Source: Pseudomonas sp. UBA2684 (GTDB lineage: Bacteria > Pseudomonadota > Gammaproteobacteria > Pseudomonadales > Pseudomonadaceae). Taken from it: a DNA stretch of 64,000 bases. The notes beneath the pieces are model-generated. The model made no database searches. It was not told where the DNA came from and saw only the letters and a list, made by a program, of their open reading frames with translations. Positions 54,211 to 64,000 of this stretch are shown one piece after another (the stretch's first letter is position 1; every line of letters begins with the position of its first letter). The position numbers and the translations under genes are program-made. The stretch lies in contig DELY01000050.1 of the NCBI GenBank assembly GCA_002354655.1, positions 255,962 through 319,961 on the forward strand, read 5' to 3'.

Positions 54211-54861
54211 ATGCCACCAATCACGTCTTCGATCCGGCGCTCGGCCCTGGCCAGCCTGATCGCGTTCCACATCCTCATCATCATCGCCAGCAACTACCTG
54301 GTGCAGCTGCCCATGACCCTGTTCGGTTGGCAGACCACCTGGGGTGCGTTCAGCTTCCCGTTCATCTTTCTGGCCACCGATCTGACCGTCCGCCTGCTGG
54401 GCAAGACGCCCGCGCGGCAGGTCATCGCACGGGTCATGTTGCCGGCGCTGCTGGCGTCCTATGTGGTGTCGGTGCTGTTCTACGAGGCGCGCTTCGCCGG
54501 TTTTGCCGCATTGGCCGAGTTCAACGGCTTTGTCTTGCGTATCGCCTTGGCCAGCTTCCTGGCCTACGTGTTGGGGCAGTTGCTGGATATCCAGGTGTTC
54601 GACCGCCTGCGCCAACTGCGCCAGTGGTGGATTGCCCCGGCGGCGTCGACCGTCTTGGGCAACCTGCTGGATACCTTTGCGTTCTTCTCGATTGCCTTCT
54701 GGCAGAGCAGCGACCCGTTTATGGCCGAGCACTGGGTGGAGATCGCCAGTGTCGATTACGCGGTCAAGCTGGCGGTCAGCCTGATGCTCTTCGTGCCGCT
54801 CTACGGCGTGCTGCTCAGCGCCATTGCCCGTGCGCTGTCGCGGCGCCCCGCGCTGTCCTGA
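54211..54861 (+). CDS. yhhQ: Queuosine precursor transporter (YhhQ/VUT family)
   Basis: 216-residue inner-membrane protein with about six helices, of the family that imports preQ0 or preQ1 for queuosine synthesis in tRNA. The family motif FPFIFLATDLTVRLLGK (about residues 50-66) is clear. AAGGAC lies 6 bases before ATG 54211; a further ATG at 54206 is out of frame. The riboswitch-like leader supports the substrate. Confidence 0.9.
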   Translation: MPPITSSIRRSALASLIAFHILIIIASNYLVQLPMTLFGWQTTWGAFSFPFIFLATDLTVRLLGKTPARQVIARVMLPALLASYVVSVLFYEARFAGFAALAEFNGFVLRIALASFLAYVLGQLLDIQVFDRLRQLRQWWIAPAASTVLGNLLDTFAFFSIAFWQSSDPFMAEHWVEIASVDYAVKLAVSLMLFVPLYGVLLSAIARALSRRPALS

Positions 54862-54868
54862 CGCGGCG

Positions 54869-55180
54869 TCAGGCGTGCTTGTCGAGCTTGCGCAGAAACA
54901 CCGTCATTTCCTTTTCCGCCTGTTTGTCGCCATGCCCGCGGGCGGCTTGTAAGCCCTGCTCCCAGGCCTGGCGTGCGGCTGCCAGGTCGCCGCTGGCCTG
55001 CCGCGCCTTGCCGAGCAGTTTCCACGCCGCCGAGTAGTTCGGGTCGAAACCCACGCAGCGTTGCAGGTGTTCGGCGGCGCGGGCGAACTCGCCCGCATCC
55101 AGGTAGCCCTTGCCCAGGCCAAAGCGCAACAGGGCATTGTCGACGCCCTTGGCGAGCATGTTTTCCAAGGATTCGAGCAT
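54869..55180 (-). CDS. TPR-repeat protein
   Basis: 103-residue soluble protein with at least two tetratricopeptide units (LLRFGLGKGYLDAGEFARAA and AWKLLGKARQASGDLAAARQ). It lies 14 bases after trkA on the same strand and converges with yhhQ. The function is unknown; a protein-interaction role is typical of the fold. The homologue is conserved at this position in pseudomonads, as far as I recall. Confidence 0.8.
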   Translation of the reverse strand: MLESLENMLAKGVDNALLRFGLGKGYLDAGEFARAAEHLQRCVGFDPNYSAAWKLLGKARQASGDLAAARQAWEQGLQAARGHGDKQAEKEMTVFLRKLDKHA

Positions 55181-55194
55181 CGCGGCCTCGCTGT

Positions 55195-56568
55195 TTAGAA
55201 AAACGTCAGGCCGACCTGGAACAGGCGCTCGGCATCGCGGATGTATTTCTTGTCGACCAGAAACAGGATCACATGGTCACCGGAAGCGATCACCGTGTCG
55301 TCGTGGGCGATCAGCACTTCTTCGTCGCGGATGATCGCGCCGATGGTGGTGCCCGGCGGCAAGGCGATGTCTTCGATGGCGCGGCCGACCACCTTGCTCG
55401 ACTTGGCGTCGCCGTGGGCGATGGCTTCGATGGCTTCGGCGGCACCGCGGCGCAGCGAGTGCACGCTGACGATATCGCCGCGGCGCACGTGGGTCAGCAG
55501 GGTGCCGATGGTCGCCAGCTGCGGGCTGATGGCGATGTCGATCTCGCCGCCCTGCACCAGATCGACGTAGGCCGGGTTGTTGATGATGGTCATCACCTTG
55601 CGCGCGCCGAGGCGTTTGGCCAGCAAGGACGACATGATGTTGGCCTCGTCGTCGTTGGTCAGCGCGAGGAAGATATCGGCGTCGTTGATGTTCTCTTCCA
55701 CCAGCAGGTCGCGATCCGAGGCGCTGCCCTGCAACACGATGGTGCTTTCCAGGTTTTCCGAGAGGTAGCGGCAACGTGCCGGGCTCATCTCGATGATCTT
55801 CACCTGGTAGCGGCTCTCGATGGCTTCGGCGAGGCGCTCGCCGATATGCCCGCCGCCGGCGATCACCACTTTCTTGTAGCTGTCTTCCATGCGCCGCATC
55901 TCGCTCATCACCGCGCGAATATTCGCCTTGGCGGCGATGAAGAACACTTCGTCGTCGGCCTCGATCAGCGTGTCGCCCTGCGGGATGATCGGCCGGTTGC
56001 GGCGGAAGATCGCCGCCACGCGGGTGTCGACATTCGGCATGTGTTCGCGCAGCTGGCGCAGTTGCTGGCCGACCAGCGGGCCGCCGTAGTAAGCCTTGAC
56101 CGCCACCAGCTGAGCCTTGCCCTCGGCGAAGTCGATCACCTGCAAGGCGCCGGGGTATTCGATCAGGCGCTTGATGTAGTTGGTCACCACCTGCTCTGGG
56201 CTGATCAGCACATCGACCGGGATCGCTTCGTTGTCGAACAGGCCCGCGCGGGTCAGGTAGGCCGGCTCGCGCACCCGGGCGATTTTGGTCGGGGTGTGGA
56301 ACAGGGTGTAGGCGACCTGACAGGCGATCATATTGATCTCGTCGCTGTTGGTCACCGCGATGAGCATGTCGGCATCGTCGGCGCCGGCCTGGCGCAGCAC
56401 CGTGGGGAACGAGCCGCGGCCCTGCACGGTGCGGATATCCAAGCGGTCGCCGAGGTCGCGCAGGCGGTCGCCATCGGTGTCGACCACGGTGATGTCGTTG
56501 GCCTCGCTGGCCAGGTGTTCCGCCAGCGTGCCGCCCACCTGGCCGGCACCGAGGATGATGATCTTCAC
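55195..56568 (-). CDS. trkA: Trk potassium-uptake regulatory protein TrkA
   Basis: Cytoplasmic NAD(H)/ATP-binding regulator of Trk potassium channels. The 457 residues form two RCK units, each with a Rossmann motif ([14 protein letters not shown] at 7-20; [14 protein letters not shown] near 239-252) and TrkA_C domains. It lies between rsmB and the TPR gene. Confidence 0.97.
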   Translation of the reverse strand: MKIIILGAGQVGGTLAEHLASEANDITVVDTDGDRLRDLGDRLDIRTVQGRGSFPTVLRQAGADDADMLIAVTNSDEINMIACQVAYTLFHTPTKIARVREPAYLTRAGLFDNEAIPVDVLISPEQVVTNYIKRLIEYPGALQVIDFAEGKAQLVAVKAYYGGPLVGQQLRQLREHMPNVDTRVAAIFRRNRPIIPQGDTLIEADDEVFFIAAKANIRAVMSEMRRMEDSYKKVVIAGGGHIGERLAEAIESRYQVKIIEMSPARCRYLSENLESTIVLQGSASDRDLLVEENINDADIFLALTNDDEANIMSSLLAKRLGARKVMTIINNPAYVDLVQGGEIDIAISPQLATIGTLLTHVRRGDIVSVHSLRRGAAEAIEAIAHGDAKSSKVVGRAIEDIALPPGTTIGAIIRDEEVLIAHDDTVIASGDHVILFLVDKKYIRDAERLFQVGLTFF

Positions 56569-56629
56569 GTAATTGCTCCTGGTAGGGGTGGGCTTCAGCG
56601 CGCCTGACGACGCCAGCCGGCGAGTGTCG

Positions 56630-57928
56630 TTAACACGCGGCGATTTTGCTCAGCTTGGCATAGTAAAAGCCATCATGACCGTGCTCTTGCGCGAGCAATT
56701 GGCGGCCATGCGGCTGGGCCAGGCCGAAGGGGCCCGCAATCGTCAGCTCACGGGCGTCCGCGGTGCGGGCCAGGAAGGCTGCGATCACCTCGGTGTTTTC
56801 CGTGGGCAGGGTCGAGCAGGTGGCATACAGCAGGATGCCGCCGACTTCCAGGGTCTGCCACAGCGCATCGAGCAGCTCGCCCTGCAACTGCGCCAGCGCG
56901 ACGATGTCCTCGGGTTGGCGCGTCAGCTTGATGTCTGGATGGCGACGAATCACCCCGGTGGCCGAGCACGGCGCGTCGAGGAGGATGCGCTGGAACGTCT
57001 GGCCGTCCCACCACTGCGCGAGCGCGCGGGCGTCGGCGGCGATCAGCTCGGCGTCGAGGTTCAGCCGCTTGAGGTTTTCGCGCACGCGCACCAGGCGCTT
57101 CTCTTCCAGGTCCACCGCGACCACGCCGGCCACGGCTGGCTCGACTTCGAGCAGGTGGCAGGTCTTGCCGCCCGGTGCGCAGCAGGCGTCCAGCACGCGC
57201 TGGCCGGGGGCCAGTTCGAGCAGCTCGGCGGCCAGTTGCGCGGCTTCGTCCTGCACACTGAGCCGGCCTTCGGCAAAGCCCGGCAGGCTGGTGACATCGC
57301 AGGCCTGCAGCAGGCGAATGCCATCGCGGCTGAAGGTGCAGGGTTCTGCTTCAAAACCGGCGCTGCGCAGTTCGCCCAGGTAGGCGTCGCGGCTGCCGAG
57401 GCGGCGGTTGACCCGCAGAATCAGCGGTGGGTGAGCGTTATTGGCGGCGCAGATGGCCTGCCAATGCTCCGGCCAGTGCGCTTTCAGGGCTTTCTGCAAC
57501 CAGCGCGGGTGGGCGCTGTGCAGCACCGGGTCGCGGTCGAGGCTGGCAATAATGCTGTCGCCGTCACGCTGGGCATTGCGCAGCACGGCGTTGAGCAGGC
57601 CCTTGGCCGAGGATTTCTTCAGCTTGTCGGCGCAACCGACGGTTTCACTGATTGCCGCATGCGCGGGAATGCGCGTGTAGAACAGCTGGTACAGGCCAAC
57701 CAGCAGCAGGGCTTCGATATCGCGGTCGGCGAGCGGTTTTTGCAGCAGCTTGTCCGCCAGCAGGGCCAGGCGCGGTTGCCAGCGCGCGGTGCCGAAGGCC
57801 AGGTCCTGAGCCAGGCCACGGTCACGGGCGTCGACCTTATCCAGCAGCGGCGGCAGGCTGCTGCCCAGCGAGGCCTTGCCATTGAGCACCACGGCCAGGG
57901 CGCGGGCGGCGGCGAGACGTGGGTTCAT
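56630..57928 (-). CDS. rsmB: 16S rRNA (cytosine967-C5)-methyltransferase
   Basis: Methylates C967 of 16S rRNA. The 432-residue protein has an N-terminal NusB-like domain (1-140) and a SAM domain with [17 protein letters not shown] and YATCST; the two cysteines are the catalytic pair. The start overlaps the fmt stop (ATGA). Confidence 0.97.
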   Translation of the reverse strand: MNPRLAAARALAVVLNGKASLGSSLPPLLDKVDARDRGLAQDLAFGTARWQPRLALLADKLLQKPLADRDIEALLLVGLYQLFYTRIPAHAAISETVGCADKLKKSSAKGLLNAVLRNAQRDGDSIIASLDRDPVLHSAHPRWLQKALKAHWPEHWQAICAANNAHPPLILRVNRRLGSRDAYLGELRSAGFEAEPCTFSRDGIRLLQACDVTSLPGFAEGRLSVQDEAAQLAAELLELAPGQRVLDACCAPGGKTCHLLEVEPAVAGVVAVDLEEKRLVRVRENLKRLNLDAELIAADARALAQWWDGQTFQRILLDAPCSATGVIRRHPDIKLTRQPEDIVALAQLQGELLDALWQTLEVGGILLYATCSTLPTENTEVIAAFLARTADARELTIAGPFGLAQPHGRQLLAQEHGHDGFYYAKLSKIAAC

Positions 57929-58869
57929 TGACCGAGTACCAGGCCTGGGGCGAACTGCTCGCGGCGGCTGTTGTACAGATCACTGAAGGCCAGGGCTTTG
58001 CCGCCGGGCAGTTGCAGGCGGGTCAGACGCAGCGCGCCTTCGCCACAGGCCACGGTCAGCCCGGATTTATCGGCGGCGAGGAGGCTGCCGGGCTTGCCCT
58101 GCCCTTCGCCCAGTTCAGCAGCATGTACCTTGAGTGCTTCGCCACCCAGCGTGCTATGGCAGATCGGCCAGGGATTGAAGGCGCGCACCAGGCGTTCCAG
58201 CTCGCTGGCCGGGCGGCTCCAGTCCAGGCGTGCTTCATCCTTGTTCAGTTTGTGCGCGTAGGTGGCCAGGCTGTCGTCCTGCACCTCGCCCTTGAGCGTG
58301 CCGGCGGCCAGGCCGCCGATGGCAGCGATCACCGCCTGCGGGCCGAGCGTGGCCAGGCGATCATGCAGGCTGCCGCCAGTATCTTCGGCACTGATCGGCG
58401 TGCTGACTTTCAGCAGCATCGGTCCGGTGTCCAGGCCGGCTTCCATCTGCATCACCGTCACGCCCGACTCGGCATCGCCGGCTTCGACCGCGCGCTGGAT
58501 CGGTGCGGCGCCGCGCCAGCGTGGCAGCAAGGAGGCGTGACTGTTGATGCAACCCAGGCGCGGGGTATCCAGCACCACCTGCGGCAGGATCAGGCCGTAG
58601 GCCACCACCACCATCAGGTCCGCATCCAGGCTCTTGAGCTCGGCTTGGGCGGCGGAATCGCGCAGGGTTTGCGGCTGGTACACCGGGATGTCGTGCTGCA
58701 AGGCGAGCTGCTTGACCGGGCTGGGGCTGAGTTTCTGCCCGCGGCCGGCCGGGCGATCCGGCTGGCTGTAGACGGCAATGATCTGGTGTGGGGTGTCGAG
58801 CAGGGCCTTGAGGTGTTCGGCGGCGAATTCCGGGGTGCCGGCAAACACGATACGCAGTGCTTCAGTCAT
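57925..58869 (-). CDS. fmt: Methionyl-tRNA formyltransferase
   Basis: Formylates initiator Met-tRNA. The 314-residue protein has the active-site [19 protein letters not shown] segment (about 109-127; Asn, His) and a C-terminal OB domain. It is 53 bases after def with a terminator-like hairpin between; the def-fmt-rsmB-trkA order is typical. Confidence 0.97.
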   Translation of the reverse strand: MTEALRIVFAGTPEFAAEHLKALLDTPHQIIAVYSQPDRPAGRGQKLSPSPVKQLALQHDIPVYQPQTLRDSAAQAELKSLDADLMVVVAYGLILPQVVLDTPRLGCINSHASLLPRWRGAAPIQRAVEAGDAESGVTVMQMEAGLDTGPMLLKVSTPISAEDTGGSLHDRLATLGPQAVIAAIGGLAAGTLKGEVQDDSLATYAHKLNKDEARLDWSRPASELERLVRAFNPWPICHSTLGGEALKVHAAELGEGQGKPGSLLAADKSGLTVACGEGALRLTRLQLPGGKALAFSDLYNSRREQFAPGLVLGQ

Positions 58870-58886
58870 GGGGGCTCGCTAAAGAA

Positions 58887-58910
58887 AAAGGCTTGCCGTA
58901 GCAAGCCTTT
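58887..58910 (-). terminator. Terminator-like hairpin between def and fmt
   Basis: AAAGGCTTGC / GCAAGCCTTT stem with a CGTA loop. On the minus strand it is followed by TTTCTTT, so it could attenuate transcription from def into fmt. Confidence 0.7.
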
Positions 58911-58922
58911 GAAAGGTGTGGC

Positions 58923-59429
58923 TCAAGCCTGCTGGCGGTGTTGCTTTTCCAGCTTCTTCTTGATGCGGTCGCGTTTGAGCGTAGACAGGTAATCGACGAA
59001 CAGCTTGCCGTTGAGGTGGTCGCATTCATGCTGGATGCACACCGCCAACAGGCCTTCGGCGATCAGCTCATAGGCCTGACCGTCGCGGTCCAGGGCCTTG
59101 ATCTTGACCTTCTGCGGGCGGTCGACGTTTTCGTAGAAGCCCGGCACCGACAGACAGCCTTCCTGGTACTGATCCATGTCCTCGGTCAGTGGCTCGAACT
59201 CGGGGTTGATAAACACCCGTGGCTCGCTCTTGTCTTCCGACAAGTCCATCACCACCACCCGTTTGTGCACATTGACCTGGGTCGCGGCCAAACCAATGCC
59301 CGGTGCTTCATACATAGTTTCGAACATGTCATCGATCAGCTGACGCAAGGCGTCATCGACCACGTCCACCGGTTTAGCGATGGTGCGCAGGCGCGGATCG
59401 GGAAATTCGAGGATGTTTAAGATCGCCAT
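58923..59429 (-). CDS. def: Peptide deformylase
   Basis: Iron/zinc hydrolase removing the formyl group from new proteins. The 168-residue protein has all three motifs: [16 protein letters not shown], and QHECDHLNG (HExxH-like). Divergent from tsaP. Confidence 0.98.
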   Translation of the reverse strand: MAILNILEFPDPRLRTIAKPVDVVDDALRQLIDDMFETMYEAPGIGLAATQVNVHKRVVVMDLSEDKSEPRVFINPEFEPLTEDMDQYQEGCLSVPGFYENVDRPQKVKIKALDRDGQAYELIAEGLLAVCIQHECDHLNGKLFVDYLSTLKRDRIKKKLEKQHRQQA

Positions 59430-59581
59430 AAGGGTTTGTGATGCACTTGTGGAATAAAGTCAAAATCCGCTGCTAAGATGATGAGCAGCATTGAAAAACG
59501 GCTTCACGCCGCAGTACTACTGGGTTTAGTCGCGGCGCTAGGGCGCTCCACGTGAAGACACATAATAAAGGGATTCACCGC

Positions 59582-60607
59582 ATGAGGAAATCACTACTCG
59601 CCCTGCTACTGCTCGCCGCAGGCGGCTTGGCCCAGGCCGAAGTGCAGCTCAAGGACGGTCACCCAGACCGTTATACCGTGGTCAAAGGCGATACCCTCTG
59701 GGATATCTCCGGTAAGTTTCTCAGCCAGCCGTGGAAGTGGCCAGAAATCTGGCACGCCAACCCGCAAGTGGAAAACCCCCACCTTATTTACCCTGGCGAC
59801 CTGCTGAGCCTGGTCTATGTCGACGGTCAGCCGCGCTTGATGCTCAACCGTGGCGAGTCGCGCGGCACCATCAAACTGTCGCCGCAAGTGCGCAGCACAC
59901 CGATGGCCGAAGCCATTCCGACCATTCCGCTGGAGGCGATCAACAGCTTCCTGCTGAGCAACCGCATCGTCGATACCCCGGAGCAGTTCCAGGGTGCGCC
60001 GTATATCGTCGCAGGTAACGCCGAGCGCGTGGTCAGCGGTGCCGGTGACCGGGTTTACGCCCGCGGCGCCTTCGACGAGAGCGCGCCGGTATACGGAATT
60101 TTCCGCCAGGGTAAGACCTACGTCGATCCGGACACCCAGGAGTTTCTCGGGATCAATGCCGATGACATTGGCAGTGGCGAGATCGTTGCCGAAGAAGGCG
60201 ACATCGGCACCATGAGCCTGACCCGCTCGACCCAGGAAGTGCGCCTTGGCGATCGCCTGTTCCCCACCGAAGAGCGGGCAATCAATTCGACCTTCATGCC
60301 CAGCGAGCCAGACAGCGAAATCAATGGGGTGATTCTCGATGTGCCGCGCGGCGTGACGCAGATCGGCCAGTTCGACGTGGTGACCCTGAACAAGGGCGCG
60401 CGTGACGGCCTGACCGAGGGCAACGTACTGGCGATTTATAAAACCGGTGAAATCGTGCGTGATCGAGTCACCGGCGAAAACGTGAAAATCCCTGACGAGC
60501 GCGCCGGCCTGTTGATGGTGTTCCGTGCCTACGACAAGCTCAGTTACGGTCTGGTTCTCGGTGCCTCTCGCTCACTCGAGATCCGCGATAAGGTGCGTAA
60601 CCCGTAA
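59582..60607 (+). CDS. tsaP: LysM-domain protein, probable type IV pilus secretin-associated protein
   Basis: 341-residue exported protein with a signal peptide (MRKSLLALLLLAAGGLAQA) and an N-terminal LysM domain (YTVVKGDTLWDISGKFL, about 30-90), followed by a long C-terminal domain. The gene at this locus in Pseudomonas encodes TsaP, which anchors the PilQ secretin to peptidoglycan. ATG 59582 was chosen; an in-frame ATG 10 codons upstream does not give a signal peptide at the start. Confidence 0.88.
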   Translation: MRKSLLALLLLAAGGLAQAEVQLKDGHPDRYTVVKGDTLWDISGKFLSQPWKWPEIWHANPQVENPHLIYPGDLLSLVYVDGQPRLMLNRGESRGTIKLSPQVRSTPMAEAIPTIPLEAINSFLLSNRIVDTPEQFQGAPYIVAGNAERVVSGAGDRVYARGAFDESAPVYGIFRQGKTYVDPDTQEFLGINADDIGSGEIVAEEGDIGTMSLTRSTQEVRLGDRLFPTEERAINSTFMPSEPDSEINGVILDVPRGVTQIGQFDVVTLNKGARDGLTEGNVLAIYKTGEIVRDRVTGENVKIPDERAGLLMVFRAYDKLSYGLVLGASRSLEIRDKVRNP

Positions 60608-60611
60608 TGCC

Positions 60612-60639
60612 CACAAGCCCCGCGAATGCGGGGCTTGTG
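60612..60639 (+). terminator. Intrinsic terminator after tsaP
   Basis: CACAAGCCCCGC / GCGGGGCTTGTG, 12-bp perfect stem with a GAAT loop, followed by CTTTCTG. The T run is short. Confidence 0.8.
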
Positions 60640-60696
60640 CTTTCTGCTTAGCCCTTCCAGCCGCTTTTGCGGCGCGACCGATCAAGGATGATCAGC

Positions 60697-61806
60697 ATGT
60701 CGCAACGTCCTCGCTATTCGATCTCCCCCGCCGAACTCGAAGCCCGTCTGCGCCTGCATAGCCTGCCGGAGCTGGGGCCGCGGCGTTTTCGCAAATTGCT
60801 CACCGCGTTCGACAGCGCATCGGCGGCGCTTAGCGCCCCAGCCAGTGCCTGGCGGGCGTTGGGCTTGCCGGCGGCCTGCGCCGAGCCCCGCCGCAGCAGT
60901 GAGGTGCGCGAGCGCGCGGCTGCGGCATTGGCCTGGCTGGAGACGCAGACACAGCACCTGTTGATGTGGGACGACCCCATGTACCCGGGGCTGCTGGCAG
61001 AGTTGCACGACGCGCCGCCCTTGCTGTTTGTCGCTGGCGATCCGACGCTGCTGGAGCTGCCGCAATTGGCCATGGTCGGCAGTCGGCGTGCCTCGCGTCC
61101 GGGGCTGGATACTGCGCACAGCTTTGCCCGCAGCCTGGCGGCCGGGGGGTTTGTGATTACCAGTGGCCTGGCCTTGGGCATCGACGGTGCGGCGCATCAA
61201 GGCGCGCTGGATGTGGCCGGTAAAACCATCGCCGTGCTGGGGACGGGGTTGCGCTGCCTGTACCCCGCGCGGCACAAGCAACTGGCCGCCGATATCGTCG
61301 AGCGTGGCGGTGCGTTGGTCTCCGAGTTGCCGCTGGATTGCCCGCCGCAGGCCAGCAATTTTCCGCGCCGTAACCGGATCATCAGCGGTTTGTCGCTGGG
61401 CGTGCTGGTGGTCGAGGCCAGCCCGTCCAGTGGTTCGTTGATCACCGCACGGCTGGCCGCCGAGCAGGGCCGCGAGGTGTATGCGATTCCCGGCTCGATT
61501 CATCACCCCGGCGCGCGCGGTTGCCATCAGTTGATCCGCGACGGCGCCACGCTGGTGGAAAGCATCGAGCATATTCTTGAAGCCTTGCGCGGTTGGCAGC
61601 AGCCCATGGCGCTGGTCGCACCGGCAGCACAGGGCCACGCCGCCCACCCGCTGTTGGATTTGCTGCATGCCGCACCGCATAGCAGCGAAGCCTTGGCAGC
61701 GGCCAGCGGCTGGACATTGCCCGAGGTGTTGGCGGCACTCACCGAGCTGGAACTGGACGGTCGCGTTGCTCAAGAAGGGGCGCGCTGGGTGGGCCGCGCG
61801 GGCTAG
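60697..61806 (+). CDS. dprA: DNA-processing protein A
   Basis: Loads RecA onto incoming single-stranded DNA during natural transformation. The 369-residue protein has an N-terminal SAM-like domain, the Rossmann-fold domain with GSRRAS and [16 protein letters not shown], and a C-terminal winged-helix (DprA_WH). The ATG at 60697 has AGGA at a good distance; an ATG three codons upstream overlaps the site. Confidence 0.93.
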   Translation: MSQRPRYSISPAELEARLRLHSLPELGPRRFRKLLTAFDSASAALSAPASAWRALGLPAACAEPRRSSEVRERAAAALAWLETQTQHLLMWDDPMYPGLLAELHDAPPLLFVAGDPTLLELPQLAMVGSRRASRPGLDTAHSFARSLAAGGFVITSGLALGIDGAAHQGALDVAGKTIAVLGTGLRCLYPARHKQLAADIVERGGALVSELPLDCPPQASNFPRRNRIISGLSLGVLVVEASPSSGSLITARLAAEQGREVYAIPGSIHHPGARGCHQLIRDGATLVESIEHILEALRGWQQPMALVAPAAQGHAAHPLLDLLHAAPHSSEALAAASGWTLPEVLAALTELELDGRVAQEGARWVGRAG

Positions 61807-61849
61807 CTTGGATACACTGCGCGACAGCCGTTTAACCGGAGAGCAGTGG

Positions 61850-62407
61850 ATGGTCAGCAGTTGGCAGGTTCAGCAGGCAGCGCGGGTGGTGCGTCAAGGT
61901 GGTGTGATCGCCTACCCGACCGAGGCGGTATGGGGGTTGGGCTGCGATCCCTGGAACGAGACGGCGGTGGAGCGGCTGCTGGCGCTCAAGGAGCGGCCGA
62001 TACACAAAGGCCTGATTCTGGTAGCGGATGACATCCAGCAGTTCGACTTCCTCCTCGAGGATCTTCCCGAGATCTGGCAGGAGCGCCTGGCCGGCAGCTG
62101 GCCGGGGCCGAATACCTGGCTGGTGCCGCACCAGGAGCGATTACCTGAATGGATCACCGGCGAGCATGCCAGCGTCGCCTTGCGCGTCAGCGATCATCCG
62201 CTGGTGCGCGCGCTCTGCGCCCTCACCGGCCCGCTGGTGTCGACCTCGGCCAACCCGGCCGGGCGGCCGGCGGCGCGCTCGCGCTTGCGCGTCGAGCAAT
62301 ACTTCCCGCAGCAGTTGGACAAGGTGCTCGGCGGCGCCTTGGGCGGGCGGCGGAACCCCAGCCTGATTCGCGACCTGATTAGCGGCGATGTAATTCGACC
62401 GTCTTGA
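61850..62407 (+). CDS. tsaC: Threonylcarbamoyl-AMP synthase (TsaC/YrdC)
   Basis: Makes threonylcarbamoyl-AMP for the t6A modification at position 37 of ANN-decoding tRNAs. The 185-residue protein has the YrdC-domain motif [17 protein letters not shown] (about 17-33) and [11 protein letters not shown] 61850 is preceded by GGAGAG. It follows dprA by 43 bases. Confidence 0.95.
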   Translation: MVSSWQVQQAARVVRQGGVIAYPTEAVWGLGCDPWNETAVERLLALKERPIHKGLILVADDIQQFDFLLEDLPEIWQERLAGSWPGPNTWLVPHQERLPEWITGEHASVALRVSDHPLVRALCALTGPLVSTSANPAGRPAARSRLRVEQYFPQQLDKVLGGALGGRRNPSLIRDLISGDVIRPS

Positions 62408-62426
62408 TGGCGTTCCGCTTGCGTCG

Positions 62427-62574
62427 GGTGGGTTAGCGGCGCATTGCCACGCAATTAATAGTTATGCGCTATGTGGTCGCCGCGTAACCCACCAATTCAG
62501 GCGTCGCAGATGGCCATAGTGGGTTACGCGACGCTCAGACGCCTCATTGGATGTACGTCTCTAACCTAGTCTAC
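62427..62574. repeat. Palindromic repeat element, copy 2 (about 148 bp)
   Basis: GGTGGGTTAGCGGCG (62427-62441) is inverted at 62479-62493 and repeated directly-related as GTGGGTTACGCGACGC (62519-62534). The decayed right arm CTAACCTAGTCTAC ends at the TAG stop of qor. Layout matches copy 1 at 36288-36435, which also ends in a gene's stop codon. Confidence 0.65.
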
Positions 62575-63548
62575 GGCAGCAGAATGGTCGAGCCGGTGGT
62601 CTGCCGGGCGCTCAGGGCGGTTTGTGCGGCGGCGGCGTCCTTGAGCGCATAGCGGTTGCCGATGTCGACATTCAGCTGGCCGCTGGCGAGCATGGCGAAC
62701 AACTCGTCGGCCATGCTTTGCAGTCGTGCAGGCGTATCGGCGTAGCCTGCCAGGGTCGGCCGGGTGACGAACAGCGAGCCCTTCTGCGCGAGGATGCCCA
62801 GGTTGACCCCGGTGACCGCACCGGAGGCATTGCCGAAGCTGACCAGCAGACCGCGCGGCGCGACGCAGTCCAGCGAAGTGTCCCAGGTGTCCTTGCCGAC
62901 GCCGTCATACACCACCGGGCATTTGTTGCCGTCGGTCAGTTGCAGCACGCGTTGCACCACGTCTTCGTGGCTGTAATCGATGGTCGCCCAGGCGCCCTGC
63001 TGCGTGGCGTGCGCGGCTTTTTCCGCCGAGCTGACCGTGCCGATCAGCTTCACCCCGAGGGCCTTGGCCCACTGACAGGCGAACGAGCCGACGCCGCCGG
63101 CTGCGGCATGGAACAGAATGGTTTCGCCGCCCTGTAGTGCGTAGACCTGGCGCAGCAGGTACTGCACGGTGAGGCCTTTGAGCATCACCGCCGCGGCCTG
63201 CTCGAAGCTGATCGCCTGCGGCAGCTTGACCAGCTTGCTTGCCGGCAGCACGTGCAGTTCGCTGTAGGCGCCAAGCGGTCCGGTGGCGTAGGCGACGCGG
63301 TCGCCGACCTGGAACTGGCTGACCGCCGCGCCGACCGCCTCGACGATGCCCGCGCCTTCGGTGCCCAGGCCCGACGGCAGCGCCGGCGGTGGGTACAGGC
63401 CGCTGCGAAAGTAGGTGTCGATGAAGTTCAGGCCGATCGCCTGATTCTGCACGCGCACTTCATGGGCGCCGGGCGCGGCGGGCTGATAGTCGCGGTACTC
63501 AAGGACTTCGGGGCCGCCGTGGCTGCTGAATTGAATGCGCTTGGCCAT
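62571..63548 (-). CDS. qor: Quinone oxidoreductase (zinc-independent MDR family)
   Basis: NADPH:quinone oxidoreductase of the medium-chain dehydrogenase/reductase superfamily, 325 residues. The cofactor motif AAAGGVGSFACQWAK (about 149-163) is clear, and zinc-binding cysteines are absent. ATG 63548 was chosen for the family start MAKRIQFSSHGGPE; the frame is open further upstream. It is divergent from hemF. Confidence 0.93.
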   Translation of the reverse strand: MAKRIQFSSHGGPEVLEYRDYQPAAPGAHEVRVQNQAIGLNFIDTYFRSGLYPPPALPSGLGTEGAGIVEAVGAAVSQFQVGDRVAYATGPLGAYSELHVLPASKLVKLPQAISFEQAAAVMLKGLTVQYLLRQVYALQGGETILFHAAAGGVGSFACQWAKALGVKLIGTVSSAEKAAHATQQGAWATIDYSHEDVVQRVLQLTDGNKCPVVYDGVGKDTWDTSLDCVAPRGLLVSFGNASGAVTGVNLGILAQKGSLFVTRPTLAGYADTPARLQSMADELFAMLASGQLNVDIGNRYALKDAAAAQTALSARQTTGSTILLP

Positions 63549-63568
63549 ATCAGGCTCCTGACTAATAG

Positions 63569-64000
<432 letters not shown>

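Overview
The window is a chromosomal segment of a Pseudomonas species (Gammaproteobacteria). The evidence is the gene order rpmH-dnaA-dnaN-recF-gyrB with rnpA-yidD-yidC-mnmE-mnmG-rsmG-parA-parB-atp-glmU-glmS on one side and plsC-gmhB-glyS-glyQ-tag-lpxL-pilZ-trkA-rsmB-fmt-def-tsaP-dprA-tsaC-qor-hemF on the other, high GC content, and Pseudomonas-type parS sites. It spans the replication origin and about 20-40 kb on either side. Most of it is conserved housekeeping DNA; the accessory part is the first 19.9 kb, directly downstream of glmS.

Region 1-10290 (minus strand) is a phenol catabolic operon in the classical dmp order: dmpK-L-M-N-O-P (multicomponent phenol hydroxylase), dmpQ (ferredoxin that reactivates the dioxygenase), dmpB (catechol 2,3-dioxygenase), dmpC/D/E/F/G (meta-cleavage to pyruvate and acetyl-CoA; dmpG is cut by the window start). 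It is read from a sigma-54 promoter at 10330-10344, with two DmpR-type upstream activating sequences at 10444-10488. The regulator gene dmpR (10711-12402) is divergent.

Region 12527-19545 (plus strand) holds a four-gene envelope operon: a YCF48/BNR-like lipoprotein, an RND/MMPL-type inner-membrane transporter, a DUF1302 protein (probably outer membrane) and a DUF1329 periplasmic protein. Its upstream region reproduces the dmp promoter: a 15-base sigma-54 core identical to that of the dmp operon, a consensus IHF site, and two DmpR-UAS-like palindromes 29 bp apart. My main inference is that these genes form a phenol-induced trans-envelope transport module belonging to the DmpR regulon. The block ends at a strong bidirectional terminator facing glmS, at the usual attTn7 position, which suggests an accessory insertion hotspot.

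Region 19902-31413 carries glmS, a DeoR-type regulator, glmU and the nine-gene atpIBEFHAGDC operon with a recognisable sigma-70 promoter. Region 31572-40408 carries parB-parA-rsmG-mnmG, mnmE, yidC-yidD-rnpA-rpmH. Two intergenic regions rich in DnaA boxes, upstream of mnmG (35935-36200) and between rpmH and dnaA (40505-40870), share three aligned sequence blocks and look like paralogous origin regions. Two parS sites lie in recF. After gyrB, the plus side carries lipid, heptose, glycyl-tRNA synthetase, repair, c-di-GMP, queuosine-precursor (with a preQ1-I-like riboswitch), potassium, 16S rRNA methylation, translation-initiation and type IV pilus genes, ending inside hemF.

Non-coding elements of note are a 280-bp nested inverted-repeat element between glyQ and tag, two copies of a roughly 150-bp palindromic repeat at the 3' ends of mnmE and qor, and a 76-bp hairpin element between glmR and glmU. 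I saw no rRNA or tRNA genes, CRISPR arrays, transposase genes or phage genes.
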